38,142 nucleotides of DNA from Sphingobium naphthae (GTDB taxonomy: Bacteria; Pseudomonadota; Alphaproteobacteria; Sphingomonadales; Sphingomonadaceae). The stretch is from NCBI RefSeq assembly GCF_020782235.1, contig NZ_JAJGNO010000018.1, positions 1 to 38,142 on the forward strand. The letters run 5' to 3'. A program made the position numbers and the translations under genes. Below, piece after piece: positions 17,846-25,814 of this stretch. Every line of letters begins with the position of its first letter. The first letter of the stretch is position 1. The notes beneath the pieces were generated by a model that was not told the DNA's origin, did not search any database, and was given only the letters and a program-made list of their open reading frames with translations.

Positions 17846-18778
17846 CTAGCGCATATCCTCGTAGCGCAGGCGCTTCCTCACCAACGGGATGTCCTGAAGA
17901 TTTTTGACCACCCGGTTGTTGCCGCCCAGCTCGCGCCATTGCTTCTCGCGGGCGCGTGCAGCGACCAGCGAAAACTCCATGATATGGGCCACGGCCATCG
18001 CCGACTTGCCCATATCGAACAGCCGGTAACAGATTTCGACGCCGCGCGGGGTCAGGCAGCCGCTATGGTGGCGGTTGTCTGGCCAACGCGGGTCGAAAAT
18101 GCCGACCAGCTCGCTGCCTTCAAGCGATAGTTCGGAATTGACCGCTGCAATCGCATCGATCCGCTTGTGAACGAGTTTGCGGATACGGCGGTCGAGGCGC
18201 TTCAGATCGTCGCGCAACACCCGCTCGGTAGCCTCGAAAAACAGGCTGCGCATACTTATCACGCCAACATAATGCTTCGCGATCTTCCGCTGCTCCAGCA
18301 GCCGCCGCATGGCCTTGAGGCGGTCCAGCGCCTCATAGTCGTATTGCTGCCGATCCGGCATGAAGGCGAGATGATCGCGGACCCAGGAATCTGGATTGAG
18401 ATCGGCCGTCACCTGATCGAGATGGTGAGCGATGCTGTTTCGCCGGCCAATGAGTTTAACCATTTCGCGGCGCTCATCGGCTGTCAGCACGCCTTCCTTG
18501 ACCAGCCAGTCGAAGGCCCGCTGGACTCTCTTGCGCTCGGGCACTTCCGGCGCGGGTTCGGTTGCCTCGTCATCGCTGCGCGAGAGCTTCCAGCGCTTTT
18601 GCGTATCAACGGTTTCGACGACGCTGCGCTTCAATTCCTCTGCGTGATAGATGACAAGGATCATTTCCAAAGCGCGGTGCCGGATCATGCAGCGCTCCAG
18701 TTCCGGCAACCGCCCGCGATACGGATCGGTGAAGTGGCGCTTCCGGCCCTCCCATTGCGGTGTTTCAGTATCCTTCAT
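17846..18778 (-). CDS. Hypothetical plasmid protein with HEPN-like motif
   Basis: 310 aa from ATG 18778; no good ribosome site is seen, so the start is uncertain. The protein is basic and mostly helical. Residues about 118-126 read RRNSIAHHL, matching the R-x4-H pattern of HEPN-type RNases and related domains, preceded by a helix with LVKEGVLTADERREMVKLI. The C-terminal part (TPRGVEICYRLFDMGKSAMA then AREKQWRELGG) looks like a helix-turn-helix. I recognise no named family. It heads the leftward backbone block upstream of DUF3768, and the ars promoter lies just upstream on the other strand. Confidence 0.65.
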   Translation of the reverse strand: MKDTETPQWEGRKRHFTDPYRGRLPELERCMIRHRALEMILVIYHAEELKRSVVETVDTQKRWKLSRSDDEATEPAPEVPERKRVQRAFDWLVKEGVLTADERREMVKLIGRRNSIAHHLDQVTADLNPDSWVRDHLAFMPDRQQYDYEALDRLKAMRRLLEQRKIAKHYVGVISMRSLFFEATERVLRDDLKRLDRRIRKLVHKRIDAIAAVNSELSLEGSELVGIFDPRWPDNRHHSGCLTPRGVEICYRLFDMGKSAMAVAHIMEFSLVAARAREKQWRELGGNNRVVKNLQDIPLVRKRLRYEDMR

Positions 18779-18875
18779 GGTTCAACCATGCTGCAAAACA
18801 GGGCGCGCGGCGAGCAACTCTAAACGTATCTCGCCCTTGCAGGCACAGGAATCCATCGGCAATTTTCGATAGATG

Positions 18876-18910
18876 TTGACCGGTTAAAACCCATCGGTTA
18901 TTTGCGTTTA
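18876..18910 (+). promoter_or_regulatory. Promoter of the ars operon, probably leaderless
   Basis: TTGACC at 18876-18881 and TATTTG at 18899-18904 are separated by 17 bases. The expected start of transcription falls at or within a base or two of the arsR ATG at 18911, and no Shine-Dalgarno precedes that codon, so arsR may be translated from a leaderless message. ACCG (18879-18882) and CGGT (18895-18898) form an imperfect inverted repeat between the hexamers, a candidate ArsR operator. Confidence 0.5.
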
Positions 18911-19240
18911 ATGGAAACCGACTCTTCTCTCGCGATATTGGCGGCCCTGGGGCACCCCACTCGTCTCGACGCCTTTCGTCTGCTCGTTCGACATGAACCT
19001 GACGGGCTATCGACGGGCCAGCTCGTGGAAGCGTCGGGGCTGACACAAAGCACGTTTTCGACGCATCTCGCTGTGCTTGTGAAAGCCGGTCTGGTCCTGC
19101 CTGAGAAACGCGGGCGCCAACAAATCCAGCGCGCGAACATAAAGGCGCTGAAGGATCTCATGCTGTTTCTGGCGAAGGACTGCTGCCAGGGCCGCGCCGA
19201 GCTTTGCGAACCGCTGGTTGCCGAACTCACCTGCTGCTGA
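18911..19240 (+). CDS. arsR: ArsR-family arsenite-responsive repressor
   Basis: 109 aa from ATG 18911. A winged helix-turn-helix covers LAALGHPTRLDAFRLL, LVEASGLTQSTFSTHLAVLV and the wing EKRGRQQIQRANI. The CVC motif of classical ArsR (E. coli type) is missing. Instead Cys91, Cys92 and Cys99 (DCCQGRAELC) lie near the C-terminus, similar to the three-Cys arsenite site of the Acidithiobacillus ferrooxidans type, and Cys108-109 end the protein. It would repress the operon until As(III) binds. The next gene begins 10 bases after its stop. Confidence 0.92.
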   Translation: METDSSLAILAALGHPTRLDAFRLLVRHEPDGLSTGQLVEASGLTQSTFSTHLAVLVKAGLVLPEKRGRQQIQRANIKALKDLMLFLAKDCCQGRAELCEPLVAELTCC

Positions 19241-19250
19241 AGGATTTACC

Positions 19251-19772
19251 GTGACTGATAAGGTCTACAATGTGCTGTTCCTGTGTACCGGGAACAGCGC
19301 CCGCTCGATCCTGGGCGAAGCCCTCATGAACAAGCTCGGCGAAGGGCGTTTCCGGGCCTACAGCGCCGGGAGCCAGCCCAAGGGCGATGTGCATCCGATG
19401 GCGCTGTCCGTGCTGACCGGCCTCGGCTTCGACACTGCGGGGATGCGGTCGAAGAGCTGGGACGAATTTTCCGCGCCGGACGCCCCTAAATTCGATTTCA
19501 TCTTTACCGTATGCGACAACGCCGCCGGTGAAACTTGCCCGGTCTGGATCGGGCATCCGCTCACGGCGCATTGGGGCATCGAAGACCCGGCAGCCGTAGA
19601 GGGCGAAGGCCAGCGCGAGGCATTCCTACAGGCACTGCGCTTCCTTCAGAACCGGATTTCGCTGTTCCTCGCCCTGCCGATCTCCAGCCTCGACGAAATG
19701 GCGATGCGTAGCAAACTCAAGGAAATCGGGCAGGCCGAAGGGGCCAGCGCCAAAGCGGGAGCCGTCAAGTGA
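19251..19772 (+). CDS. arsC: Arsenate reductase, thioredoxin-coupled LMW-phosphatase type
   Basis: 173 aa from GTG 19251, with AAGGA six bases upstream. The phosphatase loop is CTGNSARS, giving nucleophile Cys12 and Arg18. Cys88 and Cys95 (VCDNAAGETCPVW) have the same seven-residue spacing as Cys82/Cys89 of Staphylococcus ArsC, so the full redox relay is present. The protein is longer than the 131-aa classical enzyme, with a C-terminal helical extension (LDEMAMRSKLKEIGQAEG). It reduces As(V) to As(III) for export by ArsB. Its stop overlaps the next gene's GTG. Confidence 0.93.
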   Translation: MTDKVYNVLFLCTGNSARSILGEALMNKLGEGRFRAYSAGSQPKGDVHPMALSVLTGLGFDTAGMRSKSWDEFSAPDAPKFDFIFTVCDNAAGETCPVWIGHPLTAHWGIEDPAAVEGEGQREAFLQALRFLQNRISLFLALPISSLDEMAMRSKLKEIGQAEGASAKAGAVK

Positions 19773-20197
19773 CCACCGACATCATCATCTATCACAATCC
19801 CGAATGCGGCACGTCGCGCAACGCGCTCGCCATGATCCGCAATGCGGGTGTCGAACCGCACGTGATCGAATATCTCAAGACGCCGCCCACACGCGCTTTG
19901 CTGGTCGAACTTATCGACCGCGCCGGAATGGCCCCGCGCGATCTCTTGCGCGAGAAGGGCACCCCCTATGCGGAGCTGGGCCTGAGCGACACGTCGCTGT
20001 CGAACGACGCGCTGGTGGACGCGATGATGGCGCATCCGATCCTCATCAACCGCCCCCTCGTTGTGTCACCGCTCGGTGTAAAACTCTGCCGTCCTTCCGA
20101 AGCGGTTCTTGATCTGTTGCCGACAGGCCAGCTCGGCGCATTCGCGAAAGAAGATGGCGAACAGGTCGTGGACGCCTTGGGCCAGCGTATCGCCTAA
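19769..20197 (+). CDS. arsC: Arsenate reductase, glutaredoxin-dependent type
   Basis: 142 aa from GTG 19769, in a GTGA overlap with the preceding reductase. The active site is [13 protein letters not shown], with Cys13 equivalent to Cys12 of plasmid R773 ArsC, and NRPLVV supplies the conserved Arg near residue 94. Length matches the family (about 141 aa). It uses glutathione and glutaredoxin, unlike its neighbour, so the operon carries both reductant types in tandem. The stop overlaps the arsB start by one base. Confidence 0.94.
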   Translation: MTTDIIIYHNPECGTSRNALAMIRNAGVEPHVIEYLKTPPTRALLVELIDRAGMAPRDLLREKGTPYAELGLSDTSLSNDALVDAMMAHPILINRPLVVSPLGVKLCRPSEAVLDLLPTGQLGAFAKEDGEQVVDALGQRIA

Positions 20198-21483
20198 TGC
20201 TGCCAGCAATTCTGATCTTCATCGCGACGATCGCGATCGTCATCTGGCAACCCAAGGGCCTCGGCATTGGGTGGAGCGCCATGGGCGGGGCGGTCGTGGC
20301 GCTGCTCGCCGGCGTTGTATCGCTTTCCGACGTGCCCGTGGTCTGGGGCATTGTCTGGAACGCGACGGGCGCCTTCGTCGCGATCATCGTCATCAGCCTG
20401 CTGCTGGATGAAGCCGGGTTCTTCGAATGGGCAGCGCTCCATGTCGCGCGCTGGGGCAAAGGCAATGGCCGCGTCCTGTTCGCCCTGGTCGTGCTGCTCG
20501 GCGCGGCGGTATCGTCCCTGTTCGCCAATGATGGCGCCGCCTTGATCCTGACCCCTATTGTTATCGCGATGCTGCGCGCGTTGGGCTATGGCGACAAGGC
20601 GACGCTGGCGTTCGTGATGGCCGCAGGCTTCATCGCGGACACCGCCAGTCTGCCGCTTGTCGTCTCGAACCTCGTCAACATCGTGTCGGCCGACTTCTTC
20701 AAGCTCGGCTTCGGCGAATATGCGAGCGTGATGGTGCCGGTGAATCTGGCAGCGATCGCCGCCACGCTCGGCGCGCTGATGCTGTTCTTCCGTCGTGACA
20801 TACCGGCAAACTATGATGTCGCCGCGCTACGGGCGCCGCGGGCGGCGATCCGGGACGCTGCGACCTTCCGTGCAGGTTGGGTCGTCCTCGTGCTTCTTCT
20901 CGTCGGCTTCTTCCTGCTTGATCCGCTGGGCGTGCCAGTCAGCGCGGTTGCCGCTGCCGGCGCAATCCTGCTGCTCGCAATCGCGGCGAGGGGGCATGTG
21001 ATCGAAACCCGCAAGGTGCTGCGCGGCGCGCCGTGGCAGGTCGTCATCTTCTCGCTTGGCATGTACCTCGTGGTCTATGGCCTGCGAAATGCAGGACTGA
21101 CCGACCACCTGGCCGCGCTGCTCGATCGCACCGCGCAAGGCGGGGTATGGGGTGCCGCGCTGGGGACCGGCGTAATCGCTGCCGTCCTGTCATCCGTCAT
21201 GAACAACATGCCGACGGTACTGGTGGGCGCGCTGTCGATCGACGCCACGCACGCCACCGGGGCGGTGAAGGAAGCGATGATCTACGCCAATGTGATCGGC
21301 TGCGATCTTGGCCCCAAGATCACACCCATCGGTTCGCTCGCCACCCTGTTGTGGCTCCATGTCCTGGGCCAAAAAAACATCAAGATCGGATGGGGATATT
21401 ACTTCCGCGTGGGCGCGACGCTCACTGTGCCCATCCTCCTCATTACCCTTGCGGCGCTCGCGCTGCGTATTGGAATTGCCTGA
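20197..21483 (+). CDS. arsB: Arsenite efflux membrane protein ArsB
   Basis: 428 aa from ATG 20197, sharing one base with the preceding stop. About 11-12 hydrophobic segments span the whole length, as in ArsB. Family signatures include [56 protein letters not shown] and [20 protein letters not shown]. It extrudes As(III) or Sb(III) across the inner membrane using proton motive force; no arsA ATPase is present. The stop overlaps the arsH start (TGATG). Confidence 0.96.
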   Translation: MLPAILIFIATIAIVIWQPKGLGIGWSAMGGAVVALLAGVVSLSDVPVVWGIVWNATGAFVAIIVISLLLDEAGFFEWAALHVARWGKGNGRVLFALVVLLGAAVSSLFANDGAALILTPIVIAMLRALGYGDKATLAFVMAAGFIADTASLPLVVSNLVNIVSADFFKLGFGEYASVMVPVNLAAIAATLGALMLFFRRDIPANYDVAALRAPRAAIRDAATFRAGWVVLVLLLVGFFLLDPLGVPVSAVAAAGAILLLAIAARGHVIETRKVLRGAPWQVVIFSLGMYLVVYGLRNAGLTDHLAALLDRTAQGGVWGAALGTGVIAAVLSSVMNNMPTVLVGALSIDATHATGAVKEAMIYANVIGCDLGPKITPIGSLATLLWLHVLGQKNIKIGWGYYFRVGATLTVPILLITLAALALRIGIA

Positions 21484-22226
21484 TGCCTATCCGCGACCTT
21501 CCCGATCCCGACACGCTGCCCGCGCTTGATCCGGCCTTTATCCACCACCGGCCAGCGGTAGGACTGGGCGCACTCGATCCTGCCCCGCGCATTCTGCTGC
21601 TCTATGGCAGCCTTCGCGAACGGTCTTTCTCCCGTCTCGCGGTCGAGGAATCCGCGCGGCTTCTGCGCCTGTTTGGCGCGGAAACCCGCATTTTCGATCC
21701 ATCGACGCTGCCGCTGCCCGACCAGATAGCGGGTGACGATCATCCCGCCGTTCACGAACTGCGCGAACTGGCGCTGTGGTCCGAGGGCCAGGTGTGGTGC
21801 AGCCCGGAGCGGCACGGTCAGATCACCGGCATCATGAAGGCGCAGATCGATCATCTGCCGCTGGAAATGAAGGGAATGCGCCCAACGCAGGGACGCACGC
21901 TTGCGGTCATGCAGGTATCTGGCGGCTCACAGTCGTTCAACGCCGTGAACACGCTTCGCCTGCTCGGCCGCTGGATGCGAATGTTCACCATTCCCAACCA
22001 GTCATCCGTGGCGATGGCCTATAAGGAGTTTGACGAAGCAGGCCGCATGAAGCCTTCGAGCTATTACGACCGCATCGTCGATGTGATGGAGGAGCTGGTG
22101 CGCTTCACCATCCTGATGCGCCCGCACGCGGTTCAGCTCGTCGATCGCTACTCCGAGCGCAAGCAGCTCGGGGTGCCTGTCGATCCCGCCACCGATCACT
22201 CCGCTATCGCGATCTCCGGCAGATAG
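21483..22226 (+). CDS. arsH: ArsH NADPH-dependent FMN reductase
   Basis: 247 aa from ATG 21483, overlapping the arsB stop; the frame is open much further upstream but only within arsB. The flavodoxin-like phosphate loop [18 protein letters not shown] is near residues 39-56. Other ArsH landmarks are [39 protein letters not shown] and [16 protein letters not shown]. ArsH oxidises trivalent organoarsenicals or acts as a quinone reductase. It completes the translationally linked arsC-arsC-arsB-arsH chain. Confidence 0.95.
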   Translation: MPIRDLPDPDTLPALDPAFIHHRPAVGLGALDPAPRILLLYGSLRERSFSRLAVEESARLLRLFGAETRIFDPSTLPLPDQIAGDDHPAVHELRELALWSEGQVWCSPERHGQITGIMKAQIDHLPLEMKGMRPTQGRTLAVMQVSGGSQSFNAVNTLRLLGRWMRMFTIPNQSSVAMAYKEFDEAGRMKPSSYYDRIVDVMEELVRFTILMRPHAVQLVDRYSERKQLGVPVDPATDHSAIAISGR

Positions 22227-22238
22227 TGCTCCACGGCG

Positions 22239-22560
22239 ATGGGGGGAGGGCGAACATCATGGCGGGAAGCCATCCAGATGCTCGCCATAGCCTTCGGAAC
22301 GGCACGCGTGCTGGTCTTGGCTTTCTGCCTCCCCTTCGCGGCGATGCTGCCTTTCATCACCGAGGCCTCCTACGTCGCTCGACGAGTGTGGCGACCTCGC
22401 CATCGTCTCTGTCGAGATCCCCGCTCCCTTCGTCGCGTTGCTCACCATCGGCTTGGCCGCCCGATGCTTCATGAAGCCGGTTTTGTTGTGGGCCATTTTC
22501 AGGGTTGCGCCCGCGGCGGTCTGGATTGTCGGCATTGCCTGGGCGGTGGGAAGAAACTGA
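22239..22560 (+). pseudogene. Decayed membrane-protein ORF between arsH and arsN
   Basis: No complete gene fits this 390-base gap. One frame (from 22239) encodes a hydrophobic run TARVLVLAFCLPFAAMLPFI and then turns into an Arg-rich shadow. From about 22384 a second frame encodes GDLAIVSVEIPAPFVALLTI, then MKPVLLWAIF and APAAVWIVGIAWAVGRN with a proper stop at 22558-22560, but has no start codon of its own. Together they look like one small membrane protein broken by a frameshift near 22370-22390. The family is not recognised. A sequencing error is equally possible. Confidence 0.4.
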
Positions 22561-22615
22561 TATTGACGCACTGGAAAATCGCTCGCCAGAATGAGGCCAT
22601 GCTTTCTGCCTCGTC

Positions 22616-23125
22616 ATGGTCGCCCGCATGAAGGGACTGGCTCTTATCCGCGCCGCAACGACGGCCGACGCGCCCGCCATACAGGCGATCTATGCGCCCG
22701 TGGTCGAGCATACCGCCATTTCCTTCGAGGAAACGCCGCCCAGCGTGGCCGAGATGGCGGCGCGGATAGAGGTCACCATGCAGGATTATCCGTATCTGGT
22801 GGCAGAGCTGGATGGCCAGGTGGCTGGCTATGCCTATGCCAGCCAGCACCGCACTCGCGCGGCCTATCGCACATCCGTCGATGTGACGATCTACATTGCC
22901 GAGGGGGCAAGACGGAGCGGTGTGGGTCGCGCGCTATATGGCAAGCTGCTGCCTGCCCTTGCCGAGCGCGGCTTTCACGCGGCGTTCGCCGGCATTGCCC
23001 TGCCCAATCAAGGCAGCATCGCTCTGCATGAAAGCATGGGTTTCACACCTCTTGGTATCTATCATGAAGTGGGTAGCAAGTTCGGAAAGTGGCACGACGT
23101 AGGCTGGTGGCAACGGCTGCTGTGA
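22616..23125 (+). CDS. arsN: GNAT acetyltransferase, ArsN/phosphinothricin-acetyltransferase type
   Basis: 169 aa from ATG 22616 or 165 aa from ATG 22628; neither has a clear ribosome site. Sequence features fit the PAT/ArsN1 group: IRAATTADAPAIQAIYAPVV, TAISFEETPPSVAEMAARI, the acetyl-CoA loop ARRSGVGRALYGKLL, and ALHESMGFTPLGIYHEVGSKFGKWHDVGWWQR. Members in ars operons N-acetylate the organoarsenical antibiotic arsinothricin; others acetylate phosphinothricin or methionine sulfoximine. Position at the end of this arsenic operon favours ArsN. Confidence 0.85.
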   Translation: MVARMKGLALIRAATTADAPAIQAIYAPVVEHTAISFEETPPSVAEMAARIEVTMQDYPYLVAELDGQVAGYAYASQHRTRAAYRTSVDVTIYIAEGARRSGVGRALYGKLLPALAERGFHAAFAGIALPNQGSIALHESMGFTPLGIYHEVGSKFGKWHDVGWWQRLL

Positions 23126-23160
23126 AATAGCCCGCACCTTCTGGATTCCAGAGTTGCCCC

Positions 23161-23190
23161 GGCGCCGCGCGGCCTTGGTCGCGCGGCGCC
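23161..23190. terminator. 11-bp GC hairpin after arsN
   Basis: GGCGCCGCGCG (23161-23171) pairs perfectly with CGCGCGGCGCC (23180-23190) around an eight-base loop, 35 bases after the arsN stop and between convergent genes. There is no T-tract on either side. It most likely ends rightward transcription of the ars operon or protects its 3' end. Confidence 0.65.
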
Positions 23191-23214
23191 GTGCGGTTCC
23201 GCCAGGAACAGCGA

Positions 23215-23248
23215 GCGCGCCCGTCATGCCGTGGCATGGTGGGCGCGC
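23215..23248. terminator. Long two-part hairpin between arsN and parB
   Basis: GCGCGCCC pairs with GGGCGCGC and, after a GT/GT internal loop, CATGCC pairs with GGCATG around a GT loop. The fold is 34 bases with 14 perfect pairs. It lies between convergent operons and has the same plan as the hairpin at 26661-26694 after ardC. Confidence 0.65.
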
Positions 23249-23292
23249 CGGGGCGACGGGCCGCACCGCACTGGATCTCGGCATGGAGAGAA

Positions 23293-23316
23293 GGGGGCCG
23301 GTTCGCACCAGCCCCC
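23293..23316 (-). terminator. Hairpin just after the parB stop
   Basis: GGGGGC pairs with GCCCCC, then after a one-by-one mismatch GGT pairs with ACC around TCGC. On the minus strand it starts seven bases after the parB stop codon. The same plan (six pairs, single mismatch, three pairs, four-base loop) recurs at 26709-26732 after ardC with unrelated bases. Confidence 0.65.
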
Positions 23317-23323
23317 CATGCAA

Positions 23324-25147
23324 TCAGGCATTTTCGTTTTCGGCCATATCCTCTTCGTCGATCCTGTCGCTGTCCTGATCCATGCCGCCAGCGCGCTGAT
23401 CGAAGGCACCGATCTTCATGGGCGCGGGAAGCCAGCCAGCGGGCAAACGCTCCGATACATTGACGGCAAGGTCGGTCTTTTTCTTGATGGTGGCGCAGTT
23501 TTCCGCGCTCGGCGCGCCCACTTCTTCGCGCAGCACTTCAATCAACGCGGCACGGCGCATCTTGTCGAACAGGGCAATGGGAGCCTTCCACCGCGCTGCG
23601 ATGTCCACCCCGCTCGCACGGGCGATCTGCTCGAACTGGTGATGGCGCTGGCCGGGGGAGCCACCCGAAAACACAGTGCCGTCCACGGTCATGGCAACAA
23701 GGCCCGCCAGTAGCGTCATCTTGTCGTCGCCCGTCATGGCCCGGATCGCCTCGAACCGACCTTCTTCGGGGATGGAAGCGAAGCGGGTTGCCATCACTTC
23801 TTCGACGGCCTGCACGTCGCTGGTCGCCATCAACTCGTCAGCAACCTCCGTCCCGATAGTCTTGGCCTGCACCTCGATGGCCATCTGGTAGCTGTGCGCG
23901 CCATGGAGCAACTGGCCTGCAAGGCTATCCAGCATGATGTCGAGCGCCAGCGCCGGGTCGGATGCGACCGCCTCCTGCACGATCCGCGTCTTGATACGCG
24001 AGAGATCGGCGAACAGGGCATTGCTATAGAGCGGGGTCGGTCCATCATGGCTCGTCTTGGGCTTGGGTTCGGCCTTGGCGCGATAGACGCTCTTGCCCAG
24101 CGTACCGTCTCGCGAAATCCAAAGCGCCACGCCGCCCACCGACACCTGTTCGGCCGTAAAGGCGCGCTGCCCCTCCATGATCGCTTCTTGCTCGTCCACC
24201 AGCGGTTCGATCCGCTCGCTGTCTTCGCCTTCATCGTCGGCAATCGCCTCGATCTCGGCGGCAAGAACGGCCATGCGTTCCGCTTCGGCCTCGGTCGGCT
24301 CGCGCGTTGCGGGGTACATGCTGCCCTTCATATAGAGGTCGTAGGGCCGCTCGATTTCGGCGCGCACTTCATGCCACCCGATGCTGCGATAGTCGGCTGC
24401 GATGGCCTCCAGCATTTCCTCTGCCATTTCCTGCACCAGTTCGGGGCTGTCGGCAAAGCCCTCAACCCCTTGGCTGAACAGGTCCACGGTGATCGTGCCG
24501 CCCTTCGCCTCATAGGCTTCGCGTCCGACGAACAGGAATATGCCGCTGGTTGTATCGACCTTTTCGGTAGTGAGCATCCGGCGGATGGTATGGGCCTGAC
24601 CGTTCGCTGCCTTGCACACCTTCACTTGGAAGTCGTGATCGTCGGTGAGGGTCAACGCGCGGGCCGCTTCAAGGGTCAACTGGTCCTTGGCGATCAGGTC
24701 GATCAGTGCCGGGGCGAGCGCGGAAAGGCGCAGCATCTTATAGACGAAGCTGACGGCCTGACCGAACCGGGCCGCGATTTCCTCGGCGTCCATGCCGGTA
24801 TCGCGCAGGGCTGCGAAGGCGCGGATGCTGTCGGCAGGGTGCATGTCCTCCCGCTGGAAATTCTCTGCCAGCGACAGTTCGATAGCCTCTTCCTTGCTGC
24901 GCACCTCGACGGGAAAAAGATCGCTGTTCCTGACCTTCTTGCGCTTCACCAGTTCCTTGAGGCCGCGATAACGCCGCCCGCCTGCGAACACCCACAACAG
25001 TCCGTCTTCCTCATAGGCGACAAGGTTCTGCAACAGGCCGTGCGCCTGAATGTCATCGGCCATGGACTCGATAGCCGATGGCTTGACGCGGCGCTGGTTG
25101 AGTGGGGAGAGACGAAGCTGCGACAGCTTGGCGGTGATGATAGCCAT
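23324..25147 (-). CDS. ParB/RepB/Spo0J-family plasmid protein
   Basis: 607 aa from ATG 25147, with AGGAG eight bases upstream; the longer reading lacks a ribosome site. The N-terminal ParB nuclease-like fold contains LSQLRLSPLNQRRVKPSAIE, GLLQNLVAYEEDGLLWVFAG and GGRRYRGLKELV, then SLAENFQREDMHPADSIRAF. A helix-turn-helix follows (AEEIAARFGQAVSFVYKMLR). About 400 further residues, rich in Glu and Ala, are specific to large plasmid ParB-like proteins. No parA neighbour exists here, so it is not a simple parAB locus. It may act in partition, CTP-dependent DNA spreading or regulation. It is downstream of a 63-aa gene and structured element copy B. Confidence 0.9.
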   Translation of the reverse strand: MAIITAKLSQLRLSPLNQRRVKPSAIESMADDIQAHGLLQNLVAYEEDGLLWVFAGGRRYRGLKELVKRKKVRNSDLFPVEVRSKEEAIELSLAENFQREDMHPADSIRAFAALRDTGMDAEEIAARFGQAVSFVYKMLRLSALAPALIDLIAKDQLTLEAARALTLTDDHDFQVKVCKAANGQAHTIRRMLTTEKVDTTSGIFLFVGREAYEAKGGTITVDLFSQGVEGFADSPELVQEMAEEMLEAIAADYRSIGWHEVRAEIERPYDLYMKGSMYPATREPTEAEAERMAVLAAEIEAIADDEGEDSERIEPLVDEQEAIMEGQRAFTAEQVSVGGVALWISRDGTLGKSVYRAKAEPKPKTSHDGPTPLYSNALFADLSRIKTRIVQEAVASDPALALDIMLDSLAGQLLHGAHSYQMAIEVQAKTIGTEVADELMATSDVQAVEEVMATRFASIPEEGRFEAIRAMTGDDKMTLLAGLVAMTVDGTVFSGGSPGQRHHQFEQIARASGVDIAARWKAPIALFDKMRRAALIEVLREEVGAPSAENCATIKKKTDLAVNVSERLPAGWLPAPMKIGAFDQRAGGMDQDSDRIDEEDMAENENA

Positions 25148-25187
25148 GATGGTTGCTCCTGATCTGTGGTGTCGATGATGGGGGAGG

Positions 25188-25379
25188 TCAGCCTTCGAGG
25201 GCTGCGAGTTCGTCAAATTCGGCGGATGCGCGCGCGGCGGCATCGCCTGCGTAGGTCGCCCCGGTGCGCGGATAGAAGAACACGCGCTCGCCCTTGCGGT
25301 AGGGGCTGCCGTCCGCGCTGGTCCCGTCTACCTTGGCCCGCTTCCAGTAGGGATCGCCCTTGTATCGTGTGTAAGCCAT
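25188..25379 (-). CDS. Small conserved-looking plasmid protein, 63 aa
   Basis: 63 aa starting at ATG 25379 with a GGAGAAGAAGGA ribosome site. It is hydrophilic, with aromatic and basic residues (MAYTRYKGDPYWKRAKVDGT, then GERVFFYPRTGATYAG) and an Ala/Glu-rich end. Not recognised. It lies 40 bases upstream of the ParB-like gene and starts 23 bases downstream of structured element copy B, so it is the first gene after that leader. Confidence 0.7.
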   Translation of the reverse strand: MAYTRYKGDPYWKRAKVDGTSADGSPYRKGERVFFYPRTGATYAGDAAARASAEFDELAALEG

Positions 25380-25402
25380 TGTCCTTCTTCTCCTTCCTTC
25401 GG

Positions 25403-25808
25403 GGCTGAAAGCCGCTTGCTCTGCGGCATGCGGCTCTGCCTCTCCGGCGAGGAGCGGGATGGGGAGGGAGGAGGAAAATCGATGGCCTGGCGCGGGCAGG
25501 CCGCCCTAGCGCGGCCGACGCCCATCGGGGCGTCGGGTGCCGCGCTTGGCGGACCACACGGGGCTGTCGATTTTCCTTCGGGAACGAAAGGGCAGCAGCC
25601 CTTGGTGTTCCCCCAAGCGTGCGGGCCTCCGGGGGAGGGCCGAGAGCGCCTATCGGGCCAGGGGTCGCGCTGCGGCGCGACTATAAGGGTGTGCCATGTG
25701 GCACACCCCCTCACGCGAGGATCGTCACCCGCATGGGCCGAGACGCCGGCACGGTGGCTTGGTCGGCGCTCGCGCCGATAGAGCCGTGCCCGGCAGGGTC
25801 GCGCCCTG
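25403..25808 (-). repeat. Structured leader element, copy B (full form)
   Basis: A 406-base non-coding element, almost equal in length to copy C (27700-28104). The proximal module is closed by GGAAAATCGA (25473-25482) with TCGATTTTCC (25567-25576). It holds a nine-pair hairpin CCGACGCCC/GGGGCGTCGG at 25515-25536 and AAGGGC/GCCCTT at 25588-25603. The distal module has hairpins at 25664-25681 (GTCGCGC/GCGCGAC), 25688-25707 (GGTGTGCC/GGCACACC) and 25748-25790 (GGCACGG/CCGTGCC enclosing TCGGCGC/GCGCCGA). It fills the gap between the 258-aa gene and the 63-aa/parB operon, leaving no other room for a promoter. Confidence 0.88.
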
Positions 25809-25814
25809 AATGCC

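Noticed and set aside
23126..23323. Fourth copy of the structured leader element downstream of arsN
   Set aside because: Only a short GGTTCCGCCAGGAACA resemblance; the rest is made of terminator-like hairpins and lacks the conserved blocks.
23894..25162. 422-aa rightward reading frame opposite the ParB-like gene
   Set aside because: Long antisense frame explained by codon bias of the leftward gene, which has clear ParB motifs and a ribosome site.
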